Notes under the pieces: model-generated | Seen by the model: only the letters and a program-made list of their open reading frames with translations | Databases searched by the model: none | What the model was told of the DNA's origin: nothing | DNA from: Scrofimicrobium canadense | GTDB taxonomy: Bacteria; Actinomycetota; Actinomycetes; Actinomycetales; Actinomycetaceae | DNA length: 64,000 nt | Direction: 5' to 3' | NCBI RefSeq assembly: GCF_009696615.1 | Contig: NZ_VULO01000004.1 | Span: forward strand, 1 to 64,000 | Made by a program: the position numbers and the translations under genes | Part shown: positions 39,110 to 48,776 of the stretch, in pieces | Layout of the letters: the number at the start of each line of letters is the position of its first letter | Position numbering within the stretch: the first letter of the stretch is position 1

Positions 39110-40138
39110 TCACTGACTCACGTACTGGTTAGTCGCTGCGCCTTCCGCATGCTCGGCAACAGCTGGGTCTCCGAGAACTTCTGCTAAGAAAGGTCCCATC
39201 TTTTCCCACCGTTCAAGGTCTTGGGTAGCATCAGCACCATGTTCTCCCACCCACAGTGGAATCGTTGCTGCCAGCGTGGCTTTTGCTCCGGCACGCGCGC
39301 CGGGATCAGAGAGAGTATCATCCCATTTGGCGCTCACTTCGAGAGCATACGTGGGGTTAGCCGCAATTTTGTCCATAGCAGCGGTGAGCGAGTCTACTAG
39401 ATGTTTTGCGTTGCGTTCATTATCGGCGAGCCAAGCTTGAGTTGTGATAATACTTGCTCCTACAAGTGGAACATCATCAGGCAGTGGTAACGATCGCGCG
39501 GCAAAATCCATTTCTTGGAGTTGTACCGCATCGGAATTAGAGAATCCAACTATCGCATCGACTTCACCGCTGACAAGAGATGCTGCCTGCGTAAATCCAA
39601 CGGGAACGACAGTAATATCATCCCTTGCGAGACCCGCCTCGTCCAGTGCCGCCAGCAAGCCGAACCAGTTTGAGCCGAATTCTCCCGGAAGACCCACCCG
39701 TTTTCCTTTGAGATCTGCAAAGCTGGTAATAGGTGAGCCTTCAGGCACGATGATTTCTACAGGATATTCCTGATAGAAAGCTCCGATAGACACGATATCT
39801 ACACCTTGCGCTCTCGCCTGGAGTACCTCGTCACCTGATGCAATTACGACATCTTCATCACCTGATATAAGCGCAGAAAAGAGACCTTCATCAGCGCCGT
39901 GGTGCCGAACTGACACTCCTAGCCCAGCTGATGTAAATATCGAGTCCTCAGCGGCAACGTAGACGGGAGAAAACTGGACGTTGGGGACGTAGGTAAGCCC
40001 CAGCGTTAAAGGTTTTCCGTTGGTTGAGACCTCGACAACTTCCTCTGTTGCTGATTGAGAAGGGCTCACTCCTCCCCCACAGCCTGTAAGCATGAGTAGT
40101 GTGGAAGCAGCAATGACCATTGCTGTCGTTTTCTTCAT
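39110..40138 (-). CDS. ribY: Riboflavin-uptake ABC transporter substrate-binding lipoprotein
   Basis: The 342-residue protein has a lipoprotein signal with lipobox MLTGC (Cys20) and an NMT1/THI5-type solute-binding domain ([19 protein letters not shown] near the N terminus, [18 protein letters not shown]). Family members carry pyrimidine or riboflavin-like ligands. The upstream FMN riboswitch indicates riboflavin, as in RibXY systems. ATG 40138 is set by AAGGAG and the 4-nt overlap with ribX. No ATPase gene is adjacent. Confidence 0.8.
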   Translation of the reverse strand: MKKTTAMVIAASTLLMLTGCGGGVSPSQSATEEVVEVSTNGKPLTLGLTYVPNVQFSPVYVAAEDSIFTSAGLGVSVRHHGADEGLFSALISGDEDVVIASGDEVLQARAQGVDIVSIGAFYQEYPVEIIVPEGSPITSFADLKGKRVGLPGEFGSNWFGLLAALDEAGLARDDITVVPVGFTQAASLVSGEVDAIVGFSNSDAVQLQEMDFAARSLPLPDDVPLVGASIITTQAWLADNERNAKHLVDSLTAAMDKIAANPTYALEVSAKWDDTLSDPGARAGAKATLAATIPLWVGEHGADATQDLERWEKMGPFLAEVLGDPAVAEHAEGAATNQYVSQ

Positions 40139-40929
40139 CGGGAACTCCTTATCCATGTGTGACGGCGCTGCTGCACTGCCCTTTTTCCGGATCGTTCGAA
40201 TGCGTAGACAACGGAATACAAAGACATAGCCAGTAGACACAGCACCGCGACCGTCACGAACATTCCTGCAGTATCCAGATTGTGTTGCTGTTGGGATAGG
40301 AGTGAACCCAAGCCTGTTCCCCCCATAACCATTTCACCGATGACTGCGCCGGTGATCGACAACGTGAAACCATTGCGAACACCAGCCAACATTGATGGCA
40401 TGACGAGGGGAAGTTCAATAGACCAGATCATGCGCCAACCTGACGCACCATCGAGGCTAGCGGCGTCCAAAATATCCTGGTCGAGGTGGCGTAAACCAAC
40501 CGTAGTAGAGACCAGGATTGGGAAAAACACCATGAGTGCACACAGCAATACGATGGCGCCAAATCCTCTGCCTACCCACAGGACTAGGAGAGGAGCCAAA
40601 GCAATTGCAGGAATTGCCTGTGTGGCGCCAAGAAATGGTTGTAATGCTGCATTGATAATCGAACTGCGGTAAATCAGCCAACTCACGGGGACTGCGACTA
40701 ATGCGCCAGCAATAGATCCAGTAACCGCCTCGGCAAGAGTAATACCAACACGGTTCCAAAACCACGATTCACCAGCCAGTGCTACTGCTCGACTGACAAA
40801 ATTCGAAGGGGACGGAAAAAATAGGCTCGATGTGCCACCGACACCAGCTGCCAAGGCCCATACTCCAATGAGTACTGCGAGCAATAGTAGTGGGGCCGAT
40901 ATCGCGACAAAACGCGACGAGTGCGCCAT
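40135..40929 (-). CDS. ribX: Riboflavin-uptake ABC transporter permease
   Basis: The 264-residue protein has about six hydrophobic helices and the binding-protein-dependent permease signature LDAASLDGASGWRMIWSI (EAA loop). It is the membrane subunit for RibY. ATG 40929 has AAAGGAAAG upstream. The reading frame stays open upstream into the riboswitch but that is RNA structure, not protein. A GCGCC segment (40953-40957) can pair with GGCGC of codons 1-3 (40923-40927), a likely start-codon block. Confidence 0.82.
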   Translation of the reverse strand: MAHSSRFVAISAPLLLLAVLIGVWALAAGVGGTSSLFFPSPSNFVSRAVALAGESWFWNRVGITLAEAVTGSIAGALVAVPVSWLIYRSSIINAALQPFLGATQAIPAIALAPLLVLWVGRGFGAIVLLCALMVFFPILVSTTVGLRHLDQDILDAASLDGASGWRMIWSIELPLVMPSMLAGVRNGFTLSITGAVIGEMVMGGTGLGSLLSQQQHNLDTAGMFVTVAVLCLLAMSLYSVVYAFERSGKRAVQQRRHTWIRSSR

Positions 40930-40979
40930 CGGGCTTTCCTTTCCGGCCCCGGGGCGCTCAAATGCAGGCAACGTATATC

Positions 40980-41106
40980 GCCTGTGCTTCTCCCATCCGG
41001 ACTTTAACCGTCGGTACTGGAGTTTCACCAGTTCAACCACCTCAAAAAGGCGGGTCGCGGACTCTAACCGCCGGCTCGGATTTTCACCGACCCCGAAGCA
41101 ACAGGC
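40980..41106 (-). ncRNA. FMN riboswitch (RFN element)
   Basis: The minus-strand RNA has the conserved FMN-aptamer core: CGGGGTCGGTGAAAATCCG at the 5' side, GCGGTTAGAGTCCGCGACCC, a GGTGAAACTCC hairpin arm, and CCGACGGTTAAAGTCCGGA followed by TGGGAGAAG. The closing P1 stem pairs GCCTGT and GCTTC (41106-41095) with GAAGC and ACAGGC (40990-40980). An extended -10 (TGGCATAAT; CATAAT at minus strand 41115-41110) sits just upstream. The expression platform lies between 40930 and 40979 and includes pairing that could hide the ribX start codon, implying translational control. Confidence 0.95.
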
Positions 41107-41140
41107 ACTATTATGCCACAGCGTGGCGCAACTGCATGGG

Positions 41141-41797
41141 TCAGGAAAGAATCTCTCTGAAAGCCAAAACCTCTACAGATGGATCTTCAGCAGAAAACAA
41201 AGCCGAACCAATGACAAAATTATCGGCACCTGCCGCTAATGCTTCGTGAATAGTCTCGCGGTTCACTCCCCCATCCACCTGAACTTCGACATCGAGATTT
41301 CGCTCTCGGATGGCGTTCTTCACAGCACGGACTTTCCCCAGTGTATTAGGTAAGAATTTTTGTCCGCCAAATCCAGGTTCAACTGTCATGATGAGGACTA
41401 GATCGAATTCTTCAAGGTGATCAAGAATGGGCTCAACTGGCGTGCCTGGGCGAAGAGCCACGCCAGCTTTGGCCCCCATATTTCTCAGCTCACGGGCTAG
41501 ACGAATGGGCGCAGTGGCAGCTTCCCAGTGAAAGGTCACAACAGTGCTACCTGCAGTAACATAGTCCGGAGCCCATCGGTCAGGAGCTTCGATCATGAGA
41601 TGTGTATCAATGGGCAGTTCCGTTACTCCCGCCACAGCCTGAACTATTGGCACTCCCCACGATAGATTGGGTACAAAGTGACCGTCCATCACATCTACGT
41701 GTACACGATCAGCAGCAGAGATTGCCTCAATTTCGTCGGCGAGGTGGGCAATGTCTGAGTTAAGTATTGAAGGGCTGATTTTTGCGTTCATGTGCAC
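41141..41797 (-). CDS. rpe: Ribulose-phosphate 3-epimerase
   Basis: Rpe interconverts ribulose-5-phosphate and xylulose-5-phosphate. The 218-residue TIM barrel shows KISPSILNSD, HVDVMDGHFVPNL (metal-binding His and Asp), DTHLMIE, and VEVQVDGGVN at the end. Starts at GTG 41797 and ATG 41791 are both possible; TAGG lies upstream. The gene closes the rsmB-side operon, and the FMN riboswitch begins 34 nt after its stop, where related actinobacteria carry rib biosynthesis genes. Confidence 0.94.
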   Translation of the reverse strand: MHMNAKISPSILNSDIAHLADEIEAISAADRVHVDVMDGHFVPNLSWGVPIVQAVAGVTELPIDTHLMIEAPDRWAPDYVTAGSTVVTFHWEAATAPIRLARELRNMGAKAGVALRPGTPVEPILDHLEEFDLVLIMTVEPGFGGQKFLPNTLGKVRAVKNAIRERNLDVEVQVDGGVNRETIHEALAAGADNFVIGSALFSAEDPSVEVLAFREILS

Positions 41798-41866
41798 AAG
41801 CCTACCTGTATCATTCGATGGTCTATTGCGAACTCAGGTAGGCAACCCAAAAGAACCGACGTTTTC

Positions 41867-43309
41867 TTATCGCACTTTCCGCAACAGAGCAATGAACATA
41901 GCATCGCTGTTGTGAACATCGGGCCATAATTGCACCGTATACGGGGCGATACCGGAACCGCTATCGGAGTTTATCGCGTCAGGAGTCACCCCAGTTGATA
42001 GTGCTCTTGCATCTATGAGTTCCACCTCCCCGCCTGAAAGAGCCATATCGACCTGGTCGAGGGTTTCTTCCACTTGAGGGGTACAAGTGACCCAGGCAAT
42101 CACACCACCGGGCCTTGTCGCACGGATTCCTGCCTGGAAGAGGTCTCGCTGGAGTGGTAGTAGCTCATCAAGATCGTGCGAATGATGACGCCAGCGAGAT
42201 TCAGGTCTGCGCCGCAATGAACCCAATCCAGAACAGGGGGCATCAACCAAAACACGATCAAAAAGGTATCCAGCTGCAAAATGTCGCCCATCGCCCACTA
42301 CGACATCCACATTATCGAGTGCTTGGGTAGAACGTTCGACAAGCCGCGCCCGTTTGGGATTGATTTCATTAGCGACGACTGTCGTGCCTTTGGGTGCCAA
42401 CGATGCAAGAAGGGCAGTCTTTCCACCTGGTCCTGCACACAGGTCAAGCCATCTTTCGTCGGAGCCTTCTAGAGGTGCCGTCGCCAGGAGAATAGCAGCT
42501 AACTGCGAACCTTGATCTTGAGCTGCAGCATGACCTGAGCGGATGGAAGGTAGTGCAGCCGGATCGCCTCCATCAAGGAATACCGAATACGGCGTCAGAT
42601 TTCCCGGATAGGGATCTCCTTCAAGTATCTCTCGAGACTCGTCGAGAAGTTCATCTCGCGAAATAAGGCCAGGACGGGCAACAAGATTGACAGCAGGAGC
42701 CTTGTTATTGGCCTGGAGAACTCTTTCTAAATCGGAAGGCTGCCGTCCGTGCGCGGTTAATGCATCTGCGAAGCTTTGCGCCACCCATTGTGGATGGGAA
42801 GTCTTTGCAGCAATTCTCTCAATATGACCAGTGATATGATCGAATACCTCATCTATCTCTTGCTCGGTTGCACGAGTGATTGAGCGCAATACCGCGTTGA
42901 CCATTCTTGCGGGGCCATCGGAAGTAGCTTCCCTCGCAAGATCGACGCTCTCCGCCACTGCCGCGTGGTCTGGAACTCGCATGAAAAGAAGTTGATACGC
43001 ACCTAGTCGGAGTATTTCTAGGACCGTCGGGTCCAGCTGAGACAACGGACGCGAACAGTAGCGGGCCAGAACCGTGTCAAGATATCCGCGTTGGCGCAGC
43101 GTCCCGTAGACAAGCTCAGAAGTGAACGCTGAATCACGAAAGGAAAACTTGCTATTCGACTGTTGTTCAGCTCGCAATGCTTTCGGGAGAACTAGATTAG
43201 CGAAGGCACCTCCCTGTTCAACTTGCTCTAGTACGGAAAGTGCTACGGCCCGCGGGCGATCCGCAGAGCGCTTCGGACGATAGCTCTGTTTAGTGCGCCT
43301 CTGACTCAT
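41867..43309 (-). CDS. rsmB: 16S rRNA (cytosine-967-C5) methyltransferase
   Basis: RsmB methylates C967 of 16S rRNA. From ATG 43309 the protein has 480 residues: an N-terminal NusB-like RNA-binding domain (about 15-160) and a Rossmann methyltransferase domain with LDLCAGPGGKTALLA (SAM site), DAPCSGLGSLRRRPE (motif IV Cys) and WVTCTPQVEET (motif VI Cys). The start overlaps the fmt stop (ATGA) and has GGGAGAAG upstream. Confidence 0.94.
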   Translation of the reverse strand: MSQRRTKQSYRPKRSADRPRAVALSVLEQVEQGGAFANLVLPKALRAEQQSNSKFSFRDSAFTSELVYGTLRQRGYLDTVLARYCSRPLSQLDPTVLEILRLGAYQLLFMRVPDHAAVAESVDLAREATSDGPARMVNAVLRSITRATEQEIDEVFDHITGHIERIAAKTSHPQWVAQSFADALTAHGRQPSDLERVLQANNKAPAVNLVARPGLISRDELLDESREILEGDPYPGNLTPYSVFLDGGDPAALPSIRSGHAAAQDQGSQLAAILLATAPLEGSDERWLDLCAGPGGKTALLASLAPKGTTVVANEINPKRARLVERSTQALDNVDVVVGDGRHFAAGYLFDRVLVDAPCSGLGSLRRRPESRWRHHSHDLDELLPLQRDLFQAGIRATRPGGVIAWVTCTPQVEETLDQVDMALSGGEVELIDARALSTGVTPDAINSDSGSGIAPYTVQLWPDVHNSDAMFIALLRKVR

Positions 43310-44238
43310 AAAGACACTTCTCCCAAACGCACGTCTCCCACCCGGGCGCCACGAGCCCAATCAGTACTGGCCATCCATTTCTTTCCAGCGGGGGCGACCT
43401 CTCCCAAGCGGACCGCGCCATCTCTACAGCCCACAAGGACAGCTTTTTTCGTTGCGAACACCTGACCTGGAGAAAGCTCATCAATGTCTGGAAGAGGCGT
43501 TATAGGGCCTATCTTCATGGGTGTGCCCCGAAGAGTTGTCCATGCACCAGGAGCTGGCGTAACGGCACGAACATGCGCGTCGAGAACCTCAGGGGACTCA
43601 GAGAAGTCGATAAAACCATCGCTACGCGAGAGTTGTCGAGCATACGTTGCTCCCTCCGTCGCCTGCGGCACAGGAACCTCCCCCTGATTGATCGCCCTGA
43701 CTACATTGACAACCTGTAAAGCTCCCTTGAGAGAAAGACTCTCGAGAAGAGCACCAGAGGTTTCATCACCGCGCAGAGGAAACACCTGGCGTGAATACAC
43801 GGGGCCGGTGTCTAAGCCTTCATCGAGCTGGAATACGGAGGTAGCTACCTCGGCGTCTCGATTCCAGATTGCGTGTTGCACGGGAGCGGCTCCCCTCCAC
43901 CTAGGCAAATCAGAAAAGTGAAGGTTAATCCAGCCGCGTCGAGGTGCTTCTAAAACATCTGGTTTCAAAATAGCGCCATAGGCCACGACTACCCCTATAT
44001 CGGGGACGAGACTTTTGATGCGTTCTAGCGTATCTACGTCGCTTGGCTGGGATGTCTCGATCAGAGGTATCCCGTTCTCGGATGCATATGTAGCCACGGG
44101 TGAAGGAACCAGGGTTGCTTTGCGCCCTTTGCGTGCAGGCGGTCGAGTTAAGACTCCAACAACGGTGTTGTCACTATCGTTGAGCGCACGAAGGGTGGGA
44201 AGAGCAACTTCGGGAGTGCCCGCAAAAAGGATGTTCAC
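43306..44238 (-). CDS. fmt: Methionyl-tRNA formyltransferase
   Basis: Fmt formylates initiator Met-tRNA. The 310-residue protein shows the formyl-transfer core: MNILFAGTPEVALP, INLHFSDLPRWRGAAPVQHAI (the HxSxLPxxRG signature with catalytic His and Asn region) and a C-terminal OB-like domain. GTG start at 44238 is preceded by TAAGAT six nt upstream, so a leaderless message is also possible. Confidence 0.94.
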   Translation of the reverse strand: MNILFAGTPEVALPTLRALNDSDNTVVGVLTRPPARKGRKATLVPSPVATYASENGIPLIETSQPSDVDTLERIKSLVPDIGVVVAYGAILKPDVLEAPRRGWINLHFSDLPRWRGAAPVQHAIWNRDAEVATSVFQLDEGLDTGPVYSRQVFPLRGDETSGALLESLSLKGALQVVNVVRAINQGEVPVPQATEGATYARQLSRSDGFIDFSESPEVLDAHVRAVTPAPGAWTTLRGTPMKIGPITPLPDIDELSPGQVFATKKAVLVGCRDGAVRLGEVAPAGKKWMASTDWARGARVGDVRLGEVSL

Positions 44239-44269
44239 ATTCCCATCTTAGCTGTCACGCATTTATGTG

Positions 44270-46057
44270 TTAGAAAAGCTCTGGCGGGTTGACGGTTACG
44301 TGAATTGTCGGTTTTCTCTCAAGACTGCGTGCGATACGGATAGCTTGTATCTCACGCATGAGCTCCATTGCTTGCGCTGGCCTACAGGCCACAATGGTGC
44401 GGACTATTGTGCGAGCAGAAAATAACGATCCGTCATCGTTATCAGACTCCCTTTCGACCGTTCCCACGATGTGTACCGCTGGTACTAAAGGTACCTTCTC
44501 TAAAGCGGTAGCGACCTCGCTCACGGCGTGTGATTCACCATCAAGTGCCACCATCCACCGCGCGGGGAAAAACCCGAGTTCTTCGCGTTCGGCCAACTGA
44601 GCGCGCACAGCTGGCACAGGATTCCACAGCGATAAAGCCCGCACAATTTGAGGGTCGGTTTCTCCGATTAACATAACATGAGCGCCTGCTTCTGCCATAG
44701 CGAAAGTACTAAACCATCGCCTCAATGCAATGTCGAGGGCATCAAGTCTTTCACTGAAAGTCAATAGGTGGGCTTCAGTTACGATCACGGATGCATAACC
44801 GTGCTGAACGGCGGGCTCGGCCCCCGGAGTTGCTACGACAATGCGCGGTCGTCTGTCCAGTGTGCGGACAATGGACGTTGACGATGCAGAAACTACAACT
44901 GGAGTTCCGGGAAATGCCCGACCTAAGTCGCTTCCCATCCGCTGAGCTCCTAATCGTATCGTCACTTCCCCATCGTCGATTTCTATTCCAGGCCCCGGAA
45001 CCTGTATGAGGACTGGTCCCCTATCTAGGTTTTGTCTGATAAGTGAAAAAGCCGAATCAGGAAGACCATGAAAAGCTGAAGTACCTTCTCTTTCAAAACT
45101 CTCAGGGCCTGTAACTCTCACTTTTGGGCACATGTCACGCATGATGCTATGTGAGACAGGAGGCTCAACAGCCCAGTGGCTATCAACCATTGCTTGGGTT
45201 TTGACAGTCCGGGAGAATGAAGCCGCAATTATTCCCAGTCCCTCATTGACACTGCGGGCGACCGCTATGTCTAGGGCATCAGCCTGCGGCGTGCGCCGCG
45301 AACGGGAGAGGTCAGAATCTCCATCCCATGTGACGATGATTGCCTCATCCCCAACGGGAGTCCACACGGCAGCTAGCGTTCCTACCACAACTTGAAAATC
45401 TCCACGGAGCGCCCGTACGTGAGTACGGAACCGTTGAACGGGAGACGCCTCTGAAACCTGTAGTCCTATTGCGCTACTACCGCTTTCAGCTTTGAGCCAC
45501 TCAAACAGTTTCGCAGCTTGCCAACCAGTAGGGACGGTAATAATCACCTGTATGTCCTGGTTTGACGCCCATTGAAGGAGTCCTGCCAATGATGCCCGAA
45601 TACGATGAGGAATTCCGGTTGCAACTATCCGTGCATTCGGTGCTAGTTGAGTGCCCGGATAGAGGGCATCTAGAGGCATTTTTCCTTCGAACATTGGCTT
45701 ATGTTGTGGCGGTCCTGAAAGTTCTTTTTCTACCGCGGCTCTGCGCAAAGGAATAGCCATAGACAGGACCTGCGATAGTGTCGCGCAGTAGCGCTGAGCT
45801 ACATACCTGTAAGTGCGCAACATCCGCTCGGTAAAAAGAGGAATCGTAGAAGTTACTGCCAAGATAGGCGATGGATCATGTGTCGATGAATCGGCCATCG
45901 ACACAATCCACCCGTTAACGCGTCTACCTCCCCACATGACGCGCACCAGTGATCCTACGTGTGCTTTTGACGTGAACTTCTCCGGTACAAGGTAATCGAA
46001 TGGCCGGTCCAGATGAGCTACATCAACATCAACAACTACATGTGCGATAGTAGACAT
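44270..46057 (-). CDS. priA: PriA-like replication-restart protein, degenerate
   Basis: The 595-residue protein keeps the N-terminal PriA DNA-binding domain (DVAHLDRPFDYLVPE, GSLVRVMWGGRRVNGWI) and a C-terminal helicase-shaped region, but the Walker A lysine is absent (TVPTGWQAAK near 175), DEEH is replaced by WDGD, and only three scattered cysteines remain. The known actinobacterial PriA also lacks helicase motifs but keeps a cysteine-rich zinc module, which here is missing between QVPG and RLGAQR (about residues 355-368). ATG 46057 is 4 nt after the metK stop; longer frames run through metK and are not real. Confidence 0.85.
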   Translation of the reverse strand: MSTIAHVVVDVDVAHLDRPFDYLVPEKFTSKAHVGSLVRVMWGGRRVNGWIVSMADSSTHDPSPILAVTSTIPLFTERMLRTYRYVAQRYCATLSQVLSMAIPLRRAAVEKELSGPPQHKPMFEGKMPLDALYPGTQLAPNARIVATGIPHRIRASLAGLLQWASNQDIQVIITVPTGWQAAKLFEWLKAESGSSAIGLQVSEASPVQRFRTHVRALRGDFQVVVGTLAAVWTPVGDEAIIVTWDGDSDLSRSRRTPQADALDIAVARSVNEGLGIIAASFSRTVKTQAMVDSHWAVEPPVSHSIMRDMCPKVRVTGPESFEREGTSAFHGLPDSAFSLIRQNLDRGPVLIQVPGPGIEIDDGEVTIRLGAQRMGSDLGRAFPGTPVVVSASSTSIVRTLDRRPRIVVATPGAEPAVQHGYASVIVTEAHLLTFSERLDALDIALRRWFSTFAMAEAGAHVMLIGETDPQIVRALSLWNPVPAVRAQLAEREELGFFPARWMVALDGESHAVSEVATALEKVPLVPAVHIVGTVERESDNDDGSLFSARTIVRTIVACRPAQAMELMREIQAIRIARSLERKPTIHVTVNPPELF

Positions 46058-46061
46058 GCCA

Positions 46062-47267
46062 TCATTGCGCTGCAAATGCTGTACTGCGTAAAACCTCTGC
46101 GCGCGAAGTGTCTTCCCACGCAAATTCAGCTCTACCGAAGTGACCATAAGACGCAGTCTGTTGATAAGAAATGTCGAGCAAACCGAGGTCACGAATAATT
46201 GCCAATGGACGTAAATCAAAGACTGTTTCAACCGCGGTGGAGATGGCCTGCTCCGGAATAATGCCCGTACCAAAGGTATCGACAGAAACCGACACCGGTC
46301 TGGCACTACCAATAGCGTAGGCTATCTGTACTTGAGCCCGATCTGCCAGTCCCGCAGCGACGATAGTCTTGGCTATCCAACGTGCGGCATAGGCCCCCGA
46401 ACGATCGACCTTCGAGGGGTCTTTCCCAGAGAATGCACCCCCGCCATGTGGGGCAGCCCCACCATACGTATCGACGATAATCTTGCGGCCAGTCAGACCT
46501 GCATCACCCGCTGGACCTCCGATAACGAATCTTCCCGATGGATTGATGAGGAGCCGCACGTCCGACCAATCTAGTCCTAGGTCCTCCTCAGCCAAGACCG
46601 CATCAATAACGTGAGTTTTGATACGTCCTTGGAGATCTTCGCTATCCCACTGGTCACTATGTTGTGTTGAGACAACGATTGTGTCAATTGCTACTGGTTT
46701 CCCACCCTCATAGGCCAGCGTGACCTGCGTCTTTCCATCTGGGTAGAGTCCCTCAACAATTCCTTCTTTACGAACCTGCGCTAGGCGCCTGGCCAACCGG
46801 TGAGCAAACCAAATCGGGGCAGGCATGAAGTCAGGCGTTTCTCTAGAAGCATAACCAAACATCATTCCCTGATCCCCTGCCCCTTGCTTGTCAAGGGGAT
46901 CAGATGAGTTCTCCACGCGTTCCTCATGAGAGCGCGAGACTCCCTGCGCAATATCGGGACTCTGGGCGCTGATAGAAACTGAGATTCCACAGCTATTTCC
47001 ATCGAAACTTGCCTGAGAGCTGTCGTATCCAATGCCGCACACCACCGCGCGAACAATCTCAGGAATCTCAACGTAGGCGGTGGTTGAAATCTCACCAGCT
47101 ACATGGACGAGGCCGGTAGTAGCCAGTGTTTCCACAGCAACACGTGCGTGGCGATCCTGTTTCAATATTGCATCAAGAATTGCATCTGAAATCTGGTCAC
47201 AGACCTTGTCGGGATGTCCTTCTGTCACGGATTCAGCTGTAATAAGAGTACGTGAGGTTTTATCCAT
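46062..47267 (-). CDS. metK: S-adenosylmethionine synthetase
   Basis: MetK makes S-adenosylmethionine from ATP and methionine. The 401-residue protein has [21 protein letters not shown], the signatures [12 protein letters not shown] and [15 protein letters not shown], and the C-terminal [12 protein letters not shown]. It follows coaBC after 9 nt and precedes priA after 4 nt, the normal actinobacterial order. Confidence 0.96.
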   Translation of the reverse strand: MDKTSRTLITAESVTEGHPDKVCDQISDAILDAILKQDRHARVAVETLATTGLVHVAGEISTTAYVEIPEIVRAVVCGIGYDSSQASFDGNSCGISVSISAQSPDIAQGVSRSHEERVENSSDPLDKQGAGDQGMMFGYASRETPDFMPAPIWFAHRLARRLAQVRKEGIVEGLYPDGKTQVTLAYEGGKPVAIDTIVVSTQHSDQWDSEDLQGRIKTHVIDAVLAEEDLGLDWSDVRLLINPSGRFVIGGPAGDAGLTGRKIIVDTYGGAAPHGGGAFSGKDPSKVDRSGAYAARWIAKTIVAAGLADRAQVQIAYAIGSARPVSVSVDTFGTGIIPEQAISTAVETVFDLRPLAIIRDLGLLDISYQQTASYGHFGRAEFAWEDTSRAEVLRSTAFAAQ

Positions 47268-47276
47268 GGATTGATT

Positions 47277-48509
47277 CTAGGCCGATGCTGCGACAAGTAT
47301 GTCCACAAGACCTTCCGCAAGGATCTTTTTTTGTCCAGATAGTTGGGCTACCGTATCGCCAGCTGAGTTGAATACGACCAAAGTACTATCGACTTCGCCA
47401 AAGCCAATAGATTCACCGACCCTGTTAACTGCAATGTAGTCAGCCCCCTTGCTGTGAACCTTCTGCGCACCGCTTTCAAGATAATTTTCTCCAGTCTCGG
47501 CAGCAAATCCAATCACGATACGAGGTTTCAGTGGACTGGCGCATACACTAGCAAGAATGTCGGGATTCTTGACAAGCGTGAGAGTGGGTTCATCCCCCAT
47601 TGTAGTTTTCTTTAGCTTCACAGACGAGACTTCTGCAGGTCGATAGTCGGCGACGGCAGCCGACATCACCAGGGCGTCTGCACTAGCAAGAAACCTATCG
47701 ACGGCACTGTGCATCTCCATAGCTGAGTTGACCTGGACGACATGAATACGTGAATCGCCAATAGGGAGAGGTACCGTGCAATGAGCGGCTATGAGGGTGA
47801 CCTCGGCACCCCGAGCAGCCGCCGATACTGCTAGTTCTACCCCCATACGTCCACTCGAGCGGTTTCCTAGGAAACGGACTGGATCAAGAGGCTCATGGGT
47901 ACCGCCAGCAGTCACAATCACATGTTTCCCGTGTAGTTCACCGTTCTTGCTATGGCTCACAATCGCGTCAACGATCACATCGGGATCCGGTAAACGCCCC
48001 AGCCCAGTATCGCCTGAACTCAGATGTCCGCTTGCCGGAGGAATCACGGTGAAACCACGTTTTTGCAGAACAGAAAAATTCGCCTGCGTCGCTGGGTTAA
48101 GCCACATCTGAGTGTGCATCGCAGGTACCAGAATTTTTGGTGCTTTCGAAGCCAAAATAGTTGCCAGCAAAGTCGAATCTGCAAAACCCGCTCTTATCTT
48201 TGCAGCCAAATCCGCAGTACAAGGAGCGATCACTATCAATTCTGCCAATCGGGCGAGCTCGACATGCCCCATTGCACTATTGCCAAAAAGAGAATCAACA
48301 ACGGGATTCTCAGAAAGCTCACTCCATGTGGTCGCGCCGACAAAATGGAGTGAGTCTTCCGTAGGAGCGACGTGAACGTCTACACCCTGTCGCCGCAACT
48401 CGCGCACGACATGAACAACCTTATATGCCGCAATACCGGCTCCAACGCCCAGTAACACGGTCGAAGGCAATGAGTTATTTCTTTGCTCCACTGAGTTCCA
48501 GCTTGTCAT
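47277..48509 (-). CDS. coaBC: Bifunctional phosphopantothenoylcysteine decarboxylase/phosphopantothenate-cysteine ligase
   Basis: CoaBC performs two steps of coenzyme A synthesis. The 410-residue protein has a flavin-dependent CoaC domain (about 15-185: [19 protein letters not shown] with the catalytic His, PAMHTQMW) and a CoaB domain (about 190-410: [31 protein letters not shown]). PAMH in place of PAMN, and no Cys in GHLSSGD, differ from Escherichia coli but I recall the same changes in other actinobacteria. The start overlaps rpoZ by about 35 nt; a later TTG is possible. Confidence 0.92.
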   Translation of the reverse strand: MTSWNSVEQRNNSLPSTVLLGVGAGIAAYKVVHVVRELRRQGVDVHVAPTEDSLHFVGATTWSELSENPVVDSLFGNSAMGHVELARLAELIVIAPCTADLAAKIRAGFADSTLLATILASKAPKILVPAMHTQMWLNPATQANFSVLQKRGFTVIPPASGHLSSGDTGLGRLPDPDVIVDAIVSHSKNGELHGKHVIVTAGGTHEPLDPVRFLGNRSSGRMGVELAVSAAARGAEVTLIAAHCTVPLPIGDSRIHVVQVNSAMEMHSAVDRFLASADALVMSAAVADYRPAEVSSVKLKKTTMGDEPTLTLVKNPDILASVCASPLKPRIVIGFAAETGENYLESGAQKVHSKGADYIAVNRVGESIGFGEVDSTLVVFNSAGDTVAQLSGQKKILAEGLVDILVAASA

Positions 48510-48738
48510 CGACCAGTTCTCTCAAAGCGATGGCAAGTGGTTTCTCATCTGGCTTTACAGGAACCACCGGACCGACAAACTGAACCATATTCGATTCCAA
48601 CTGCACATTGTATGCATTAATCTGTCGCGCTCTTTTTGCTGCGTAAATCACCAACGCGTATTTGGACTGAGTACGTTCCACTAGCTCATCAATAGGTGGG
48701 TATGTAATTCCAACCGGATGTGCAACGATTCCGCTCAC
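48475..48738 (-). CDS. rpoZ: RNA polymerase omega subunit
   Basis: RpoZ (87 residues from GTG 48738) stabilises the beta-prime subunit. The sequence [19 protein letters not shown] and [20 protein letters not shown] with [10 protein letters not shown] matches actinobacterial omega. The start is chosen by homology to the usual MSG.. N terminus; a TTG at 48768 would add 10 residues. It overlaps coaBC and follows gmk. Confidence 0.93.
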   Translation of the reverse strand: MSGIVAHPVGITYPPIDELVERTQSKYALVIYAAKRARQINAYNVQLESNMVQFVGPVVPVKPDEKPLAIALRELVDDKLELSGAKK

Positions 48739-48776
48739 TGTGAGACTCTCATTTCTATTGACATTCAACGTTAAGG

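Noticed and set aside
47277-47290. SAM riboswitch for metK
   Set aside because: metK starts only 9 nt after coaBC, leaving no room for a leader RNA.
47277-48509. CoaBC with PAMH instead of PAMN and no cysteine in the CoaC flap
   Set aside because: Although these residues are important in the Escherichia coli enzyme, I recall the same substitutions in other actinobacterial CoaBC proteins, so this is a family feature rather than a defect.
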